Source of the DNA: Nymphaea colorata
Taxonomy: Eukaryota; Streptophyta; Magnoliopsida; Nymphaeales; Nymphaeaceae
Length of the DNA stretch: 64,000 nt
Direction: 5' to 3'
Assembly (NCBI RefSeq): GCF_008831285.2
Contig: NC_045147.1
Coordinates: 22,282,981 to 22,346,980, forward strand
Positions 1-11,785 of this stretch are shown piece by piece; the stretch's first letter is position 1, and every line of letters starts with the position of its first letter. Both the position numbers and the translations under genes were made by a program. A model generated the notes under the pieces. The model was not told the origin of the DNA and did not search any database. It worked only from the letters and a program-made list of their open reading frames with translations.

Positions 1-829
1 CAAAATTTTGACTGCACCGGAGAGGTTTGGTTAAAAAAGGAACGGCCATCAGATAAGAGAGACCGAAAGGTAGGCGACCCGATTGTCTACCCTTTCTAAA
101 TACATTCCGGGACAACTTGGTGGTACCACCGAATACGTAATCATAAACGTATGGTCTTTCCTCGCTTTGGAATTGGACCGTAGATCTCCCAGATGAACGG
201 CTTCCGGAATTCTTATCTCCACGACAGAACCAGAGAAAGATTTACATGGAGAAATGGAGTTGGAAAAGTCACCTTAGAAATGAGGGGCTTCTTCTTTGGA
301 GCCATTGCACCGTACTTGTTGTTTGCCAACGTGGTTCCCTGTCCATCCACACAAACATCAGAGATAGAATTAGTTATATGGTTAATGGATTTTTTTATCC
401 AAATCCATACTCCGAGACCCGTTTGGTTGCCAAAAAAAAATCGACAGCCGGATCACGGGTCATATGGGAGATCCGGGTCTGACCCCATGCGGAGAATGAC
501 TTTCGGGTCATTTTCTCAACCGGGTTAGACCCAGAATGAGTTCAACCCTCAAGGTCTGACGAGAAACACAGAACCAAGGTGGATGGACGGATGTGGTTAA
601 ACTGAAAAGTTCATTAGCCGACCGTTGGTTCCCGGCAAAAGAAAAAGGGAGAGGGGGGAATGAAAATGAATTGGACCCGAGGAAATCGAACGGCTTTCGG
701 GGGAATCCAGGGGAAATTGACAAAGTTTTAGAGGAATTATTTGCCGTTTGCTGGAGAATTCACAGGCGATCTTCTACAAAGACGGAAAGGAATCGAGAAT
801 GGTCGGGAAGGGAGAAGAATTCCGCTCAC

Positions 830-865
830 CTCCTCGGACGAAGAGGCCTTCTCGAAGCTCGCCAT
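830..865 (-). CDS. Possible first coding exon of a gene running off the left edge
   Basis: On the minus strand an ATG in a good plant context (GAG-ATG-GCG) opens a 12-codon stretch reading MASFEKASSSEE. It is followed at once by a GTGAGC donor (829-824), so the intron would be phase 0. The minus strand upstream (about 1000-1260) is strongly pyrimidine-rich, as plant 5' UTRs often are. I found no convincing second exon between 1 and 800, so the intron would have to run out of the window. The first residues resemble plant cytochrome c, but the continuation and the intron position do not fit. The product is unknown and the exon rests only on start context plus donor. Confidence 0.25.
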
Positions 866-3391
866 CTCCAGCTCCCGACTTCAATTCTCTCCGCAAACTT
901 AAGAGAAAGAGAAATAAGTAATCAATTCTACAACTGCATACTTCGAATTAAGACAGCATTAAAATCAGGCGGTGATTGATTTTGGTGATATTCAATCACG
1001 ATCATTTCAAAAACTTGAGAGAACAGGAGTTATCAAAATTCAACAACCTGAAGGGGAAGAAGAAAAGAAAAAAAGGAACGAAACAACTGAATCGCGGTTC
1101 TATTATGCATGAAACAAGAAAAAGAAGAAGGGAAACAAGGTGGAACTTACTGAGAGAGAAGAGTGTGTGAGAATGAAGGAAGGAGCGGACGAACAGAAGC
1201 CAGACGAACCGAAATGGAAGAAGAGAGACGAGGGGAGGCGTTGAGTGCAGGTGGGGGGGGATAATAAGAATATGTTGAATCCGCAAATTACTTGATTATC
1301 CTCATACTTGGCTTCACCTTTCCGAGATGCGCCCCTCTAAGACCGGCCTTTCATATGGAAATTGACCTAACTACCCTTCCCTTGAACGGTGGAAAGCGCA
1401 TGGGACATGGACATCGTAATCGGGTCGTCATCGGTGGCCCGGTCTTACCGTTCTCCTTGGGTTTCATTTGCTCTCGGGAGTTAAGGACCCATTTAATGAG
1501 CACCTAAAGTCATATTGTTTCGTGTTTGAATTTATTCGGTAGAGCTAATCGGAGGAGGTCAATTTGATCCGAGACCAACCCGTTTTGGCAGGCGTAGGGG
1601 CAGTCCGAAATTATTTGAAATTCTCAAGGGTGCTCTTGGAAAAAAAAAAAAACTCTCAGAGAGAAGAAATTGGTTGTTGCCGTTGGAATATCGTGATCGG
1701 CGCTTAAGACCAAACCCACCCCACGACTTAATCGTGGGCGTCATTGCCGACAGATTCCCCTTATTCTGCGAAATTACTGAAATACCCATCGCCCCTTTGA
1801 TGCCTTTATCTCGGACAACTTCTCCTGGGTGGAAAAGTCTCATCCATCTCTCCTTCATGCCTCATCGACCATTTTCCTTTCTTTTTCTCTCAAACGCTCG
1901 CTTGGGGTTAGCCCCCCTACCTTTATTAAGAAAAAGTTGTCTCCACAACTTCAAAGTTCGCATTTAACTAATGTTGAGATTGCCGTAAGCTGTATAGTGT
2001 AGCTGGTCGGATCGATGATGACTGGTAGAAGGCTAATTCTTAGGTTTCTTGTTCATCTATCCAAATTATGGATCAAATTTTTCTCCACTTTTTCAACAAC
2101 TAGAGTAACATTTGGGTAGAAGAAAGTGGATCCAAAATCAGATCTTTAGAGCTATAAATGTCAAATTAAATATCTCTTCCACCAGATTCGATTCGAGGCC
2201 CTGGTACTTTCAGTAAGGAGGCGTTCAAGTTCGTGAAGGGAAGTTTCATTCGAAAGAAAGGCAGTTTCCATATGAAACAAGGTCGCTTCCACGGGCGGCA
2301 AACACCATTTTGAGAGTTTTAACAGTGGGGGCTCACTTTCCCCCTCATGGCGTGAAAGGGACGGCCCAACTCCCCTTGTGAGTAGGACACTTTCCCGGAG
2401 ATTTCTTTGTCTCATCCTCGCCGTTGTAACTAAGTGTCCCTTCTGAGAATATCTTCCAAACTAGGGAGAAAGCACAGATGATGGAAAAAAAAAAGGAAGG
2501 TAAAGAAAAGAAAAGCTTGGGTAATAAGCTTGCTTTGAGGCTTAGATCCGAGTTTCTGATAACGTTTTAGCAGCATTTAAATGTGTCGCGACGTGCTCGT
2601 TAATAGGTTCGATCTTTAAATGTCACTTTCTTCCGAATTTGGGTTATGATCGATCTTTGAACCAGATTTGTTTGACATATCTAGAAATAAATTCTGCAAA
2701 TTTCAGTAGCGGACCCACTTTGAGATATTAAAGATTTGACATTCTTCAAATCGAGAGTTCTAGATCTAACTCTTAAACTAAGTGAATGGAGCTTCTGTTA
2801 ACTTAGCTCTGGGTTAAACACGGTCAGGGTACTTCTGAGTGAGCAAAGAGAGTCGAAGTTCTCACCTAATCTTTGATCCTTATAAAATAAAAGGCCTGCT
2901 TTCACATTCACAGTTATGGTACTTAGTCTTACTTTTGTTTAACTATTTCACGGAAAGACTGTCATTTTGAGTCCAAGAAAAAAGAGGCACTATATTTCTG
3001 AAATATGTTAATGCAATATTGCTGAAAACTGCCAAATGGGAGACATCTTACCAAAGTCCACTTCAACGTGAATCACGTTACTTACTCCTTGTTTATTTTT
3101 GCAAAATCGATGAAGAGAAAAACTCTCATTAGTTTATGATTGCTTCGCCAGTTAGTTCATCACAGTAAGCTTTGAAAAAAAAAAAAAAACTCGTTGACAT
3201 TTTGCTGAAGCAAATTGACTTTCAATAAAGTAGTTGTGTAATTTGTGTTCATGGCACACATGAGTCCCCCGCCTTGCAGGGTGTGCACTTGGGATCAACG
3301 AGCTCGATGTTGCCTTTTAACGCACTCTACGGTTAGTCGTCACTTAGTCTACTGCTAATTTTATCTTGACACTTTCAATGTTTCATACTAC

Positions 3392-3433
<42 letters not shown>

Positions 3434-4747
3434 CATCATTTGTTTGATGGAATGGAAAAAAGGCACCCACAATGAGTGCATGCTTCACAAGAGTATTCAA
3501 CACTGAGATGAAGAGAGTGGACCAAGGAAATGCGAGTTTGATTCTTGCAGTTGATACATTGTGGTCTTAGATATGTGGTGGATCATTTGCTTTTTGTTAA
3601 TATTGTTAGAGTTACATTGATAATTAGAAATTAAATCGTAGTTGCAGAGGAGTTTTTTTGTCAAAAATTGATGGAAAGGTTTTTTGCTTATGGGTTGGAT
3701 ATGATCTGATTCAATTTATATATTGAACAAGTTGTGTACTAGTCAGTCTAAAATGTCCTGTATAATCTCGAGCTTGACTTGGAACTATCAGTTATCAAGC
3801 CGAAGCCATGGAAATAAAATTGTAACTATGCACTATGTAACATTGTAAAACAAATTTGTTTTTCTTTATTTCCTCCAAACCTTACTGTTTTGTCTCAAAT
3901 ATTAGGATACTGCATGTGATGAATAATAAATAATATTAATAGCGGTTTAGTTATTTCAACCAGTTGACGAAATTTAATATCAATAACTGGCACATAGTAG
4001 AAGATATTTTTCTCTTCTTTTTTTTGGTTAACTTACGTGTTCCGCAATATTTCTAAAGGACAAAAAGACATTTTAAAAAGAAAGCGACCAAACGAAATTC
4101 TCTTTCATGAAAGAAGAAGTCAAGCAATCTATGTTCATAGTTCTCTATAGGAGCGAAGACATGTCATGTCAGAAAGTCTACTAGTTTTAGTCATGCTTGG
4201 CTTTGCCAATGGTTTTGATCTTATTCAAAGAACTTTTCAGTTTCTACTATGTCCGATCTGATTAAGATCGGACTTCCAATGCATTTTGCTGTACTGGATC
4301 GGATGCAACCCAATCTCCAATTGCTTAATAGATACCATTTCCGGGTTTTTTGATTTTTCATGGGGCAATTAACATTCTCTATTGACTATGCTAGAAGATG
4401 CGACCAATTCACTAAAACTTAATATAGAAAAAACCAGGTCACCAAAGGGACAATCACATCAAATGCTAATACCAAGCATGCTGCCCCTTCATTTGGGTAC
4501 ATGCTGATGTACAATTACTGAGCTACGTCTTTTTTACAAGACACTAAGTAGATTTGGGGACACTCTCTTTGTTCTGCAGTCCCTTCAAACAATATTTTTC
4601 ACAAATATTGAATGACATGTGAACTTCGTCAGATATCAAGAAGTACCACCACTTGCCCAAGTTTATTGACTTCAATTCTTCTTCTTTTCTCCCTTTTCCC
4701 AAATGCTAACTAGTTTTTGTAGCACACAAAGTGACAACATTTTGAGA
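866..4747. other. Intergenic region, no gene recognised
   Basis: About 3.9 kb with no credible coding exon. The left part (1000-1270) is purine-rich on the plus strand and could be promoter or leader for the possible minus-strand gene. From about 2150 to 2420 the sequence is more GC-rich but shows no family resemblance. The rest is AT-rich spacer and includes a long TA microsatellite. The right end abuts the stop codon of the xylosidase gene, so its 3' UTR and polyadenylation region should lie at about 4500-4747. Confidence 0.5.
3395..3431. repeat. (TA)n microsatellite
   Basis: An uninterrupted TA dinucleotide run of about 18 units in AT-rich spacer. Probably length-polymorphic. Confidence 0.95.
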
Positions 4748-7700
4748 CTATAGATCTCCCCCTGCTTGTAGGGAGACAAGGTGCCTCAAATCCCCAATTT
4801 GGAGAACATGAGGACCCATGGGCAGCCTCTGAATTCCCATGCCATCAACAATGCTGAGATCTTTACACACATCTATGGCAAATCTCACCTGCTGCTGAGC
4901 GCTGGCCTGCAAGTGAACCCTCTCAAACGCAACTAACTGTTTGATCGGCGCCTGGTGACCAGCTGGAGGCGTCGAGTAGACCATTAGTACGTGCGAGCCA
5001 TCTCTTGTCCCTGTGTTCTTTACATCAACATGGACATTCAAGAAAAGGCCGTCGCACCGGGCGTGCGTGACCCGGACTGCCTGGCAGTTTGCAGTCCCAT
5101 TGCTTCCACAATTACGCTTGCCATCGAGCGGCACAGAGACCATGGTAGGAGCTTCGGCCAGTGCCTGGGTGAAGGTTGTGTAGCTCAGTCCATAACCAAA
5201 AGGGTAGACCTGCTCGCCTTGATAGAAACGGTAGGTTCGACCTGGGTAGCCCCCTGTTGCCCGCATGCTCATGCTTGTCATGGGCACCTTGGTTACATAC
5301 TCTTGAGGGTACCATGTCATGGGCAGCTTTCCTCCTGTAATATTCGTCACACAAAATAAGTTCAAGTATGAATACGTAGTGAACAGTAGGCACAATCAAT
5401 TGCGTTTTTGAACGTTGTCGTATTGAAAATCTGCCCTTCTCTTTCTTTTCTTCTGTCTCAGAGCAGAGGCACCTGATGGGAAGTACTAAAAGCAACTCCG
5501 TCTCACATAATACAAATACAGTATACACCTAAAGAATCAAACTATTAAAGCCGTATCTGAAAACATTTATATCCCCACTGAAAGCTGATCAGTACTCGAC
5601 AATTTTCATGGAGCTACATGGTGACTTTCATGTAAGGGGTATGATGCAAGCCAATTGCCTTATGTCACATCCATGCAGATGCAGATTGGGGGATGCGACA
5701 ACTCGCATGGAATTAGACTGTTTTAGGGATAAGATTGGAGGATTCGAATTTGAGAATCCATGACGTGGGGCAGCAGTAAGGTCCACAACCACCCTGACCT
5801 ATGCGCCCCAAACAAACTTGCTCTGAGCTCAACATCAGTACAAAAGGGATCAAATGCATGAACCCAATCCTACTTGTGTGATACATAAACGGTACGCCAA
5901 AACTGTGAATATGATGTAAAAACAAGACAAAAGCTGAACTTTAAGTCGTATCCTAACCTAAGACGTGAACCAGATCCTTTAAATCTTACCAGGATTAGAT
6001 GCTCCGAAGATGACATCGGCGATGGCTGCACCGCCGGCTTGACCCGGATAACCAGCCCACAGGATGCCGGCAACCTTCGGTTCCTTCTTGGCAAAAGACA
6101 GATCGACCGGACCGCCACTCATCAGCACCAAGATCACAGGGCCTCTTGAAGTCCTGGCTACCTGTAACACCAGATCCGTTTGATGACCAGGAAGGAGCAA
6201 GCTTTCTCTGTCTCGGGCCTCAGCCTCTATGGTTTGATCCAATCCCATGACAAGGATGGTGGCATCCGTATGTCGAGCTACTGTAGCGGCTCTCCCAAAG
6301 AGCTCGGTCTCAGCGCATTTGACATTTCTGCAGCCAGCATTGTGACTTGTTTTCACGTACCTGGTGATGCCCTGAAGGGGGCTTGTGTATCTGCAAGGAA
6401 CACCTAAAGCAGAGCAGGAACAAACTCAAATCAAATCTCCATATCCCGATTGCAAAACATTTAATTGGACATGGATCCAAATCCACACATTAGTTCCCTA
6501 ATCCCTACAGACTCTATTTCTTGGATCTCGATCCATACCAAAGTCTTGGCACTGGCACTGGATCTAGGCCAAAGAGGAGGAGAGTACCTGCATAGTTGCC
6601 GATCATGGTGACCGTGGCGTCCGAGTTGGGGCCAATGACGGCGACGGTCCGGAGACGGGCAGGGGATAGGGGAAGGACATTGCCCTGGTTCTTAAGGAGG
6701 ACTATCCCCTGCCGAGCAGCTTCAAGGGCCAGCTCCTGGTTTGCTGGAGTGCAGACGTCGGCAGGACCGAGGTGGCCGAGCGGCTGCGCAGACGGATCGC
6801 CATCGAACATACCCAGCCGCATCTGTACCGTCATGGTATGCACGAGTGCAGCATCGATCTCCTTCTCCCCTACCTTACCTTTCCGGACTGCGTCCTCTGC
6901 ATGTTGGGCCAAGAAGGGTCCACAATCCAAATCCAGACCTGAAGAAATATCACCCTCTAATGGATTAGAATTCGTCTGTCAGACTGCACCATAAACTCGT
7001 GACATGAATCGTTCGTATTCCATAAAACTGAAACTCTGAAATTTCGGACTTTGTACAGCCAACCATATTATATGAAAAAAATTGTGCACAAACACTGAGG
7101 AAACTGCCAACATGAGGACTGCTGGTTAAATGGCAGTCTTAGGCTTTCGATTTAAAAGAACTGCGTAGATAATAGCTTATGGATTTTACTAACTTAAGGG
7201 GCCAAAAAAAAAAAAGATAAACTAGCGAACAGAAAATTTGCCTGCTCTTAGCGTCGCTGCAACTGCATCCTCTGGATTACTTGTGTAGTGTTGAAAGTTG
7301 TACAGTACTGCTAAAGAATCACAGTCCGATACTATGTATCTGCAAGAACGTGAAGGAAATTTTTGTTACTCATTCATCAACAGTTCGATAAAGGAGATTT
7401 GAAGTTTGTAAATCGCTGCCATGCTTGAAGAGTAAAACTGTTGGTGGCACATCAATACTAACTCCTTTTCTCCTTTTTATTCAAAAAAAAAATATAAAAA
7501 GCATGCTGAGAAGTGAGAATTGAGTTCATTTAATCAAATTAAACCTGATTTATGTATAGTATATACTGCCAAAGGTAAAGCGCCTTGTTTTCATAAAATA
7601 TCTTTTTTTCTCAGAAAACAAAAAAAGCGCATGATTGTGTGTGCAAATTGGGTATGGGCCGAAGGGGCGTCCTTTCAATGGCAAGCCTGTGTTTTTGTGT

Positions 7701-10700
7701 TTTGTGATATAAAGGCCCTCGGATACGCCTATCGCATCTGCTGAAAGGTCCTTCAAGTTTCAGTCCTGCAGTCACTGCAGGTGCATCGGGCATCGGGTTC
7801 CTAGCCACCAATAGATGATAATTAACCACAAAGATAGTTGTAGATTATGCCGTAACTCACGGTGTCACGATGAAAAACGTCATCCTGATAACTGTTTCAA
7901 TTGGAAAACAACTGGCGATGACTGCTTTATAAATCGTGAACAGCAGCATCTCTTTCTTGATGAAAATGAAAAAGGATAAAAAGATCTAACAATTGAACCG
8001 CTTAAGCTATTGATGCTGAAAATCCATCTCGCTTTTTCCGTTGTTCAGAGAAGGTCTTTACTCGATTGAGGCAAAAAAGGTACTAAAAAAAAAGCTCCAG
8101 CAGCAAGACGGCTACTATCCAATCTGAAAAAAATGTTCCAAGTTGTTTGAATCGAAGTCTTTAAGTTCTTGAGATGAAAATCCATCTCGCCTTTTTTGGT
8201 TATTATTCAGAAAACTTCATCACTCGACTGAAAGGAAAACAGTATACAAAGCTCCAGCCGCGAGGCAACTACCATCCAAGCCAAAAAAACGTTCTATTTT
8301 GTGTCCAAGTTAAACATGTACGTGTGGAGTGACTACACTGCAGAAAAATTTTCGAACCAAATCTCAAGTCAAACACCAATAACTCGTTAAGGAATAGGTT
8401 CTACAGAAAGGTTGCTTAAGAAAATTTAGAGCGTTGACTTCCAAACTTCTATAAGAACAAATAGTTGAATGAAATCTAGCAACCAACTGTTGATTGCTAC
8501 AAAAAATGAAACTATGCTTATCATATCCCTAGTACGGCAGTATTTCTTATTTTGGAGAAAAAAAAAAGAATTACAATAAAATTTCAGTTGGTCATGTCTT
8601 CTTACTTTGCAGTTCGCACATAGAATAAGTAGTAGTTTTATCAAGTTTGTCACATATATGGCCTTCATATAAGTTGGAACTTGTTTAACTTATACGTAAG
8701 CTTGTGCATACGTCTCTTTAACGGGTTTCATAATGTATCCTAGCGTCCAAACCTGGTGCACAACAAATTTAGGTTAATCTGCTCAATAATGTTAGTTCAG
8801 CCAGTTTACAGTTTTCCTTGACTGGGCCCAAGTGAGCAGCTGGTGGCCTAGCAGCGGACCGAGAGTTTTAAGTGAAAGGAAAAGGAATGAGAAAGGGGGC
8901 GTACCCGTTGAGGCCCCACATGCCCCGGACGGTGCCCTTGAGGAGTGCCGGGTCCGCGCAGGTGGGAACGCCATTGACCTGGTTGTAGGAGCACATGACG
9001 CTTGCCGCCCTCCCTTCCACCACGCACGCCTTGAACGGCACCTGGTAGGTGTCCTCCAGATCCTGCTTGCTCACCTGCAACCACAGCCACCAATGGCCAA
9101 GGTTTCCGCTTTTATGCACGTTTCAGCGACGGCCTTTACACGAGCACACGCCATGAAAACGGGGAAGAGGGAAAAGAAAGAGAGAGAAGAGAAATAAAAG
9201 GGAGGAAAGGAGAATAAAAGGAAAACAGAGCAAGCATGTCACGGGGGGCGCGGCCATCTCCCCACGAAAAGAAAAGACACTGGCTAAGAAATGAATGAAC
9301 TGCCGAGTAACCAGCGACCGCTGAAGCTCGGACAGTGTGAGCCAACAGAACGACGCCTGCTGTTTTCCGCGCGCGTCCTCAGCGTGCGTGACGTCTGCAC
9401 TGAGAACGACGATGCTGTTCCTGTTTAGCTTGTATGACGTCTGCGCTGCGTGGACTCATTGAACCGCAGGAATGACGCGTCTACCCTACGATCAGAGAGA
9501 TCTCGTCCCCTTTTTCGGGGCTACTTGGCAGGCAGACCCGCAGATCGATCTAAATTGCATATTTTGTGGCAACTTATGCAGAAAATCTTAGTTAAAAAAC
9601 TGAAGCATCTCTTTGGCATCAAGTCTCCTTTCTGGTCTCAGCAAAAGTCGGATTTCCGATTTTTTTTTTAAAGAGAGAAGGTAGACTAGTCACTGACGAA
9701 GTGATAGAAAAGTGCATGATTTCGTGCCCGTGAAGCGAAGCTTCTCCAGTAACTATTAAAAAGAAAGGTTTGGCCGCTACACTCTTAGACTATAGTCCTC
9801 AATCCTGAACTCGTCCGCAACGCATAAAGTTAGTACTTCCATGGTCGAATAACTCCCCATGAAAACAAGTGCGGAAACAGTGCTATGCAATTACTACCAC
9901 CGTTCGGTCAAGCTTTTTAAGATGGAGCGGCGCATGAAGCAACCTCGCTAAAAACCCAACCATGGATTCCCAAGAAAAGCCTCGATAACGAATCTTGCGC
10001 ACATGGAGAAGACTAAAAGCCCGCGGATAACTAATACCATTGTCTGGCGAAAACCTTCCTTCAAAGGTAGCCCAACATCTAAAACAAAGATAAAAAAGTA
10101 CGCAGCTTCTCGAGAAACAGAAACAAAGCCCAAATTGCTATGTGGGCGGCGGCATCATTTTACCAGATGAAGCAAATGATCGGGAGGAGGGTCTAGGAGC
10201 CACTAGATTGATTACCTTGGCATTGAAATGGAAGCGATCGTTGCCTCGCCAGTTGTCGAGGTCGTAGGCGGTGTAGTGCTTGCAGCAGGCGGCGACCTTG
10301 AGGCGGGAGGCGTCCTTGCCGAAGGGCACATCCTGCAGGCCGCGCACGTACTGAGCCGCGTACTTGCCGGCCACCGCCGGGTCCTCGCCGGGCGTCTCCT
10401 GCCCGCGGCCCCACCTCGGGTCCCGGAACACGTTCACGTTGGGGCTCCAGTACGTCAGGCCCGCCGATCCCGCGTTGTACATCGCCCTCGCCTCCGTGGA
10501 CACCACCTAAAATCCAGACCCAATGACAGCTTCAACATTTAACACCAGGACAAAAATACCCTTGGCACATGAATAAGGTTGCTAAATCCGGGGATGCAGA
10601 TTGCCGCTATTTTCTGGGGGAAGGAAGAAGCACTTTTTCAATAAAACAAAATTTTTAAAAACTAAAACTTATTCGTCAAATATATCTAACAAATAAACAA

Positions 10701-11721
10701 TCCACAGAGTTATTCCGTAAACTTTATTAAAGGGATAAGGGCCCCAAGGAGAGGACGAAATCCGTCCGAAAAAGGTCGATATTGCCAAAAGTACCCCCGC
10801 TGCTTATCCATGGGAATAGAAAAACAAACCCCGTGCGTGGAAAAGATGCAATCATCAGATAAAGAAAAGAAGAATATGTATATGAGACAAAAGGCGAGGG
10901 TAAGGTGGTCATTTTGTTGACATAAAACTCCAGAGGCAGCGCTAGAAAACCGATCGCCGGGAAAGTGCTTTGGCAGAGGAATAGTCGAAAAAGAGCCCTA
11001 TTTTCCCGAAGAGTCCCCGAAGGAGTCACCATTGCCGAAAAATAATCACTGGACAGCGATGGCCAGTTTGGAAAAATGGAGGGCAAAACAAAGAAGCGTA
11101 AAAACCTTCTACTTTGAAATAAGTTGGTCGCTCGGAGGACCTCCTCCGCAAGAGGTCGCCGGAGACGTAACTGATCGCTGAAACTTCGGTACTTTCCCGA
11201 AACTGCCCTCTCCTGCGCACTCTAGACTGGCGAGTAAACGACCACAGATGCAGGCATTACCGTCATTTTGCTCGCTCAGGGGCGGGGGGGGAAGAAAGAG
11301 AGAGAGAACTTACCCTGCCGATCTCGTACCAGAGCGAAGCATTGAAGGAGGCAGCCGTGAGGATGACCTGAGGGAAGCTGGTGGCCCCGGGGACCGCGCC
11401 TCCGAACCGAGTGCCGGGCCCGACATTCGACACGCCGTGGAGCGCCTCGGACCACCACTCGTACCGGGCGATGCCCAGGCGGGGCACCGGCGCCGCATTG
11501 TTCACCAGCAGCTGCACCTTCTCCGCCAGCGTCAGCCGGCCGAGCAGGTCCCTGACCCTCTGGGTCACCGGAAGCGACGGCGAGCAGAACGGGAAGGACC
11601 GCGTCCGAGCATCACGGGGGTCGCAGGCGAACGGTGGACGGGACCCTACCGCTGTCGGAAATCGGCCTCCGGCGAGGACGAAGACGGCGAAGAGCAGAGC
11701 CAGGGGCGCTGTACTCGCCAT
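4748..11721 (-). CDS. BXL: Beta-D-xylosidase / alpha-L-arabinofuranosidase, GH3 family (seven exons)
   Basis: Secreted plant GH3 exo-enzyme that trims xylosyl or arabinosyl ends from wall xylan and arabinan. Exons by reading and splice sites: 11721-11314, 10506-10216, 9074-8905, 7339-7242, 6938-6588, 6403-5990, 5334-4748. They join in frame to 772 residues, the usual length of plant BXL proteins. Residues 1-27 look like a signal peptide. The GH3 N domain follows, with [10 protein letters not shown] near 87, [11 protein letters not shown] in exon 2 and [13 protein letters not shown] at its end. The nucleophile Asp of SDCDS lies near residue 295, in the 98-bp exon 4. Exons 5-6 hold the GH3 C domain ([21 protein letters not shown]). 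Exon 7 holds WYPQE, FGYGLSY and a fibronectin III-like tail. All exons are intact. The intron after exon 4 has a GC donor. Which BXL paralogue it matches, and its preference for xylose or arabinose, cannot be read from the sequence. Confidence 0.95.
6939..7241 (-). other. GC-AG intron of the xylosidase gene
   Basis: Exon 4 ends ...AGAGCAG and the intron begins GCAAAT. It ends CTTCAG at 6939 before GTCTGGAT. Only this junction gives the conserved reading ...TLRAGLDLDCG, and no GT lies in a usable position. GC donors are a minor class in plants and are spliced by the normal spliceosome; the flanking CAG|GCAA matches their strong consensus. Confidence 0.85.
8010..8300 (-). repeat. Imperfect tandem duplication inside xylosidase intron 3
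   Basis: Two diverged copies of about 130 bp, at about 8010-8140 and 8169-8300. Both begin GAAAATCCATCTCGC and share AAGCTCCAGC near the centre. They lie in the 1.56-kb intron between exons 3 and 4. No coding sense is visible. Confidence 0.7.
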
Positions 11722-11777
11722 TGGTGTGAAGGAGAGCGGTGTGGTGGTGTTGTTAAAGAGTGGGAGGTGGAGATGTG

Positions 11778-11785
11778 TTTTTATA
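11778..11785 (-). promoter_or_regulatory. TATA box of the xylosidase gene
   Basis: The minus strand reads TATAAAAA about 57 bp upstream of the ATG. This is a strong TATA match, and it would imply a short leader. Confidence 0.6.

Noticed and set aside
830-865. Cytochrome c as the identity of the left-edge exon
   Set aside because: Only the first few residues are similar. The continuation and intron position do not match plant cytochrome c genes.
3395-3431. TA-rich tract as an origin or promoter
   Set aside because: It is a plain microsatellite with no gene start nearby.
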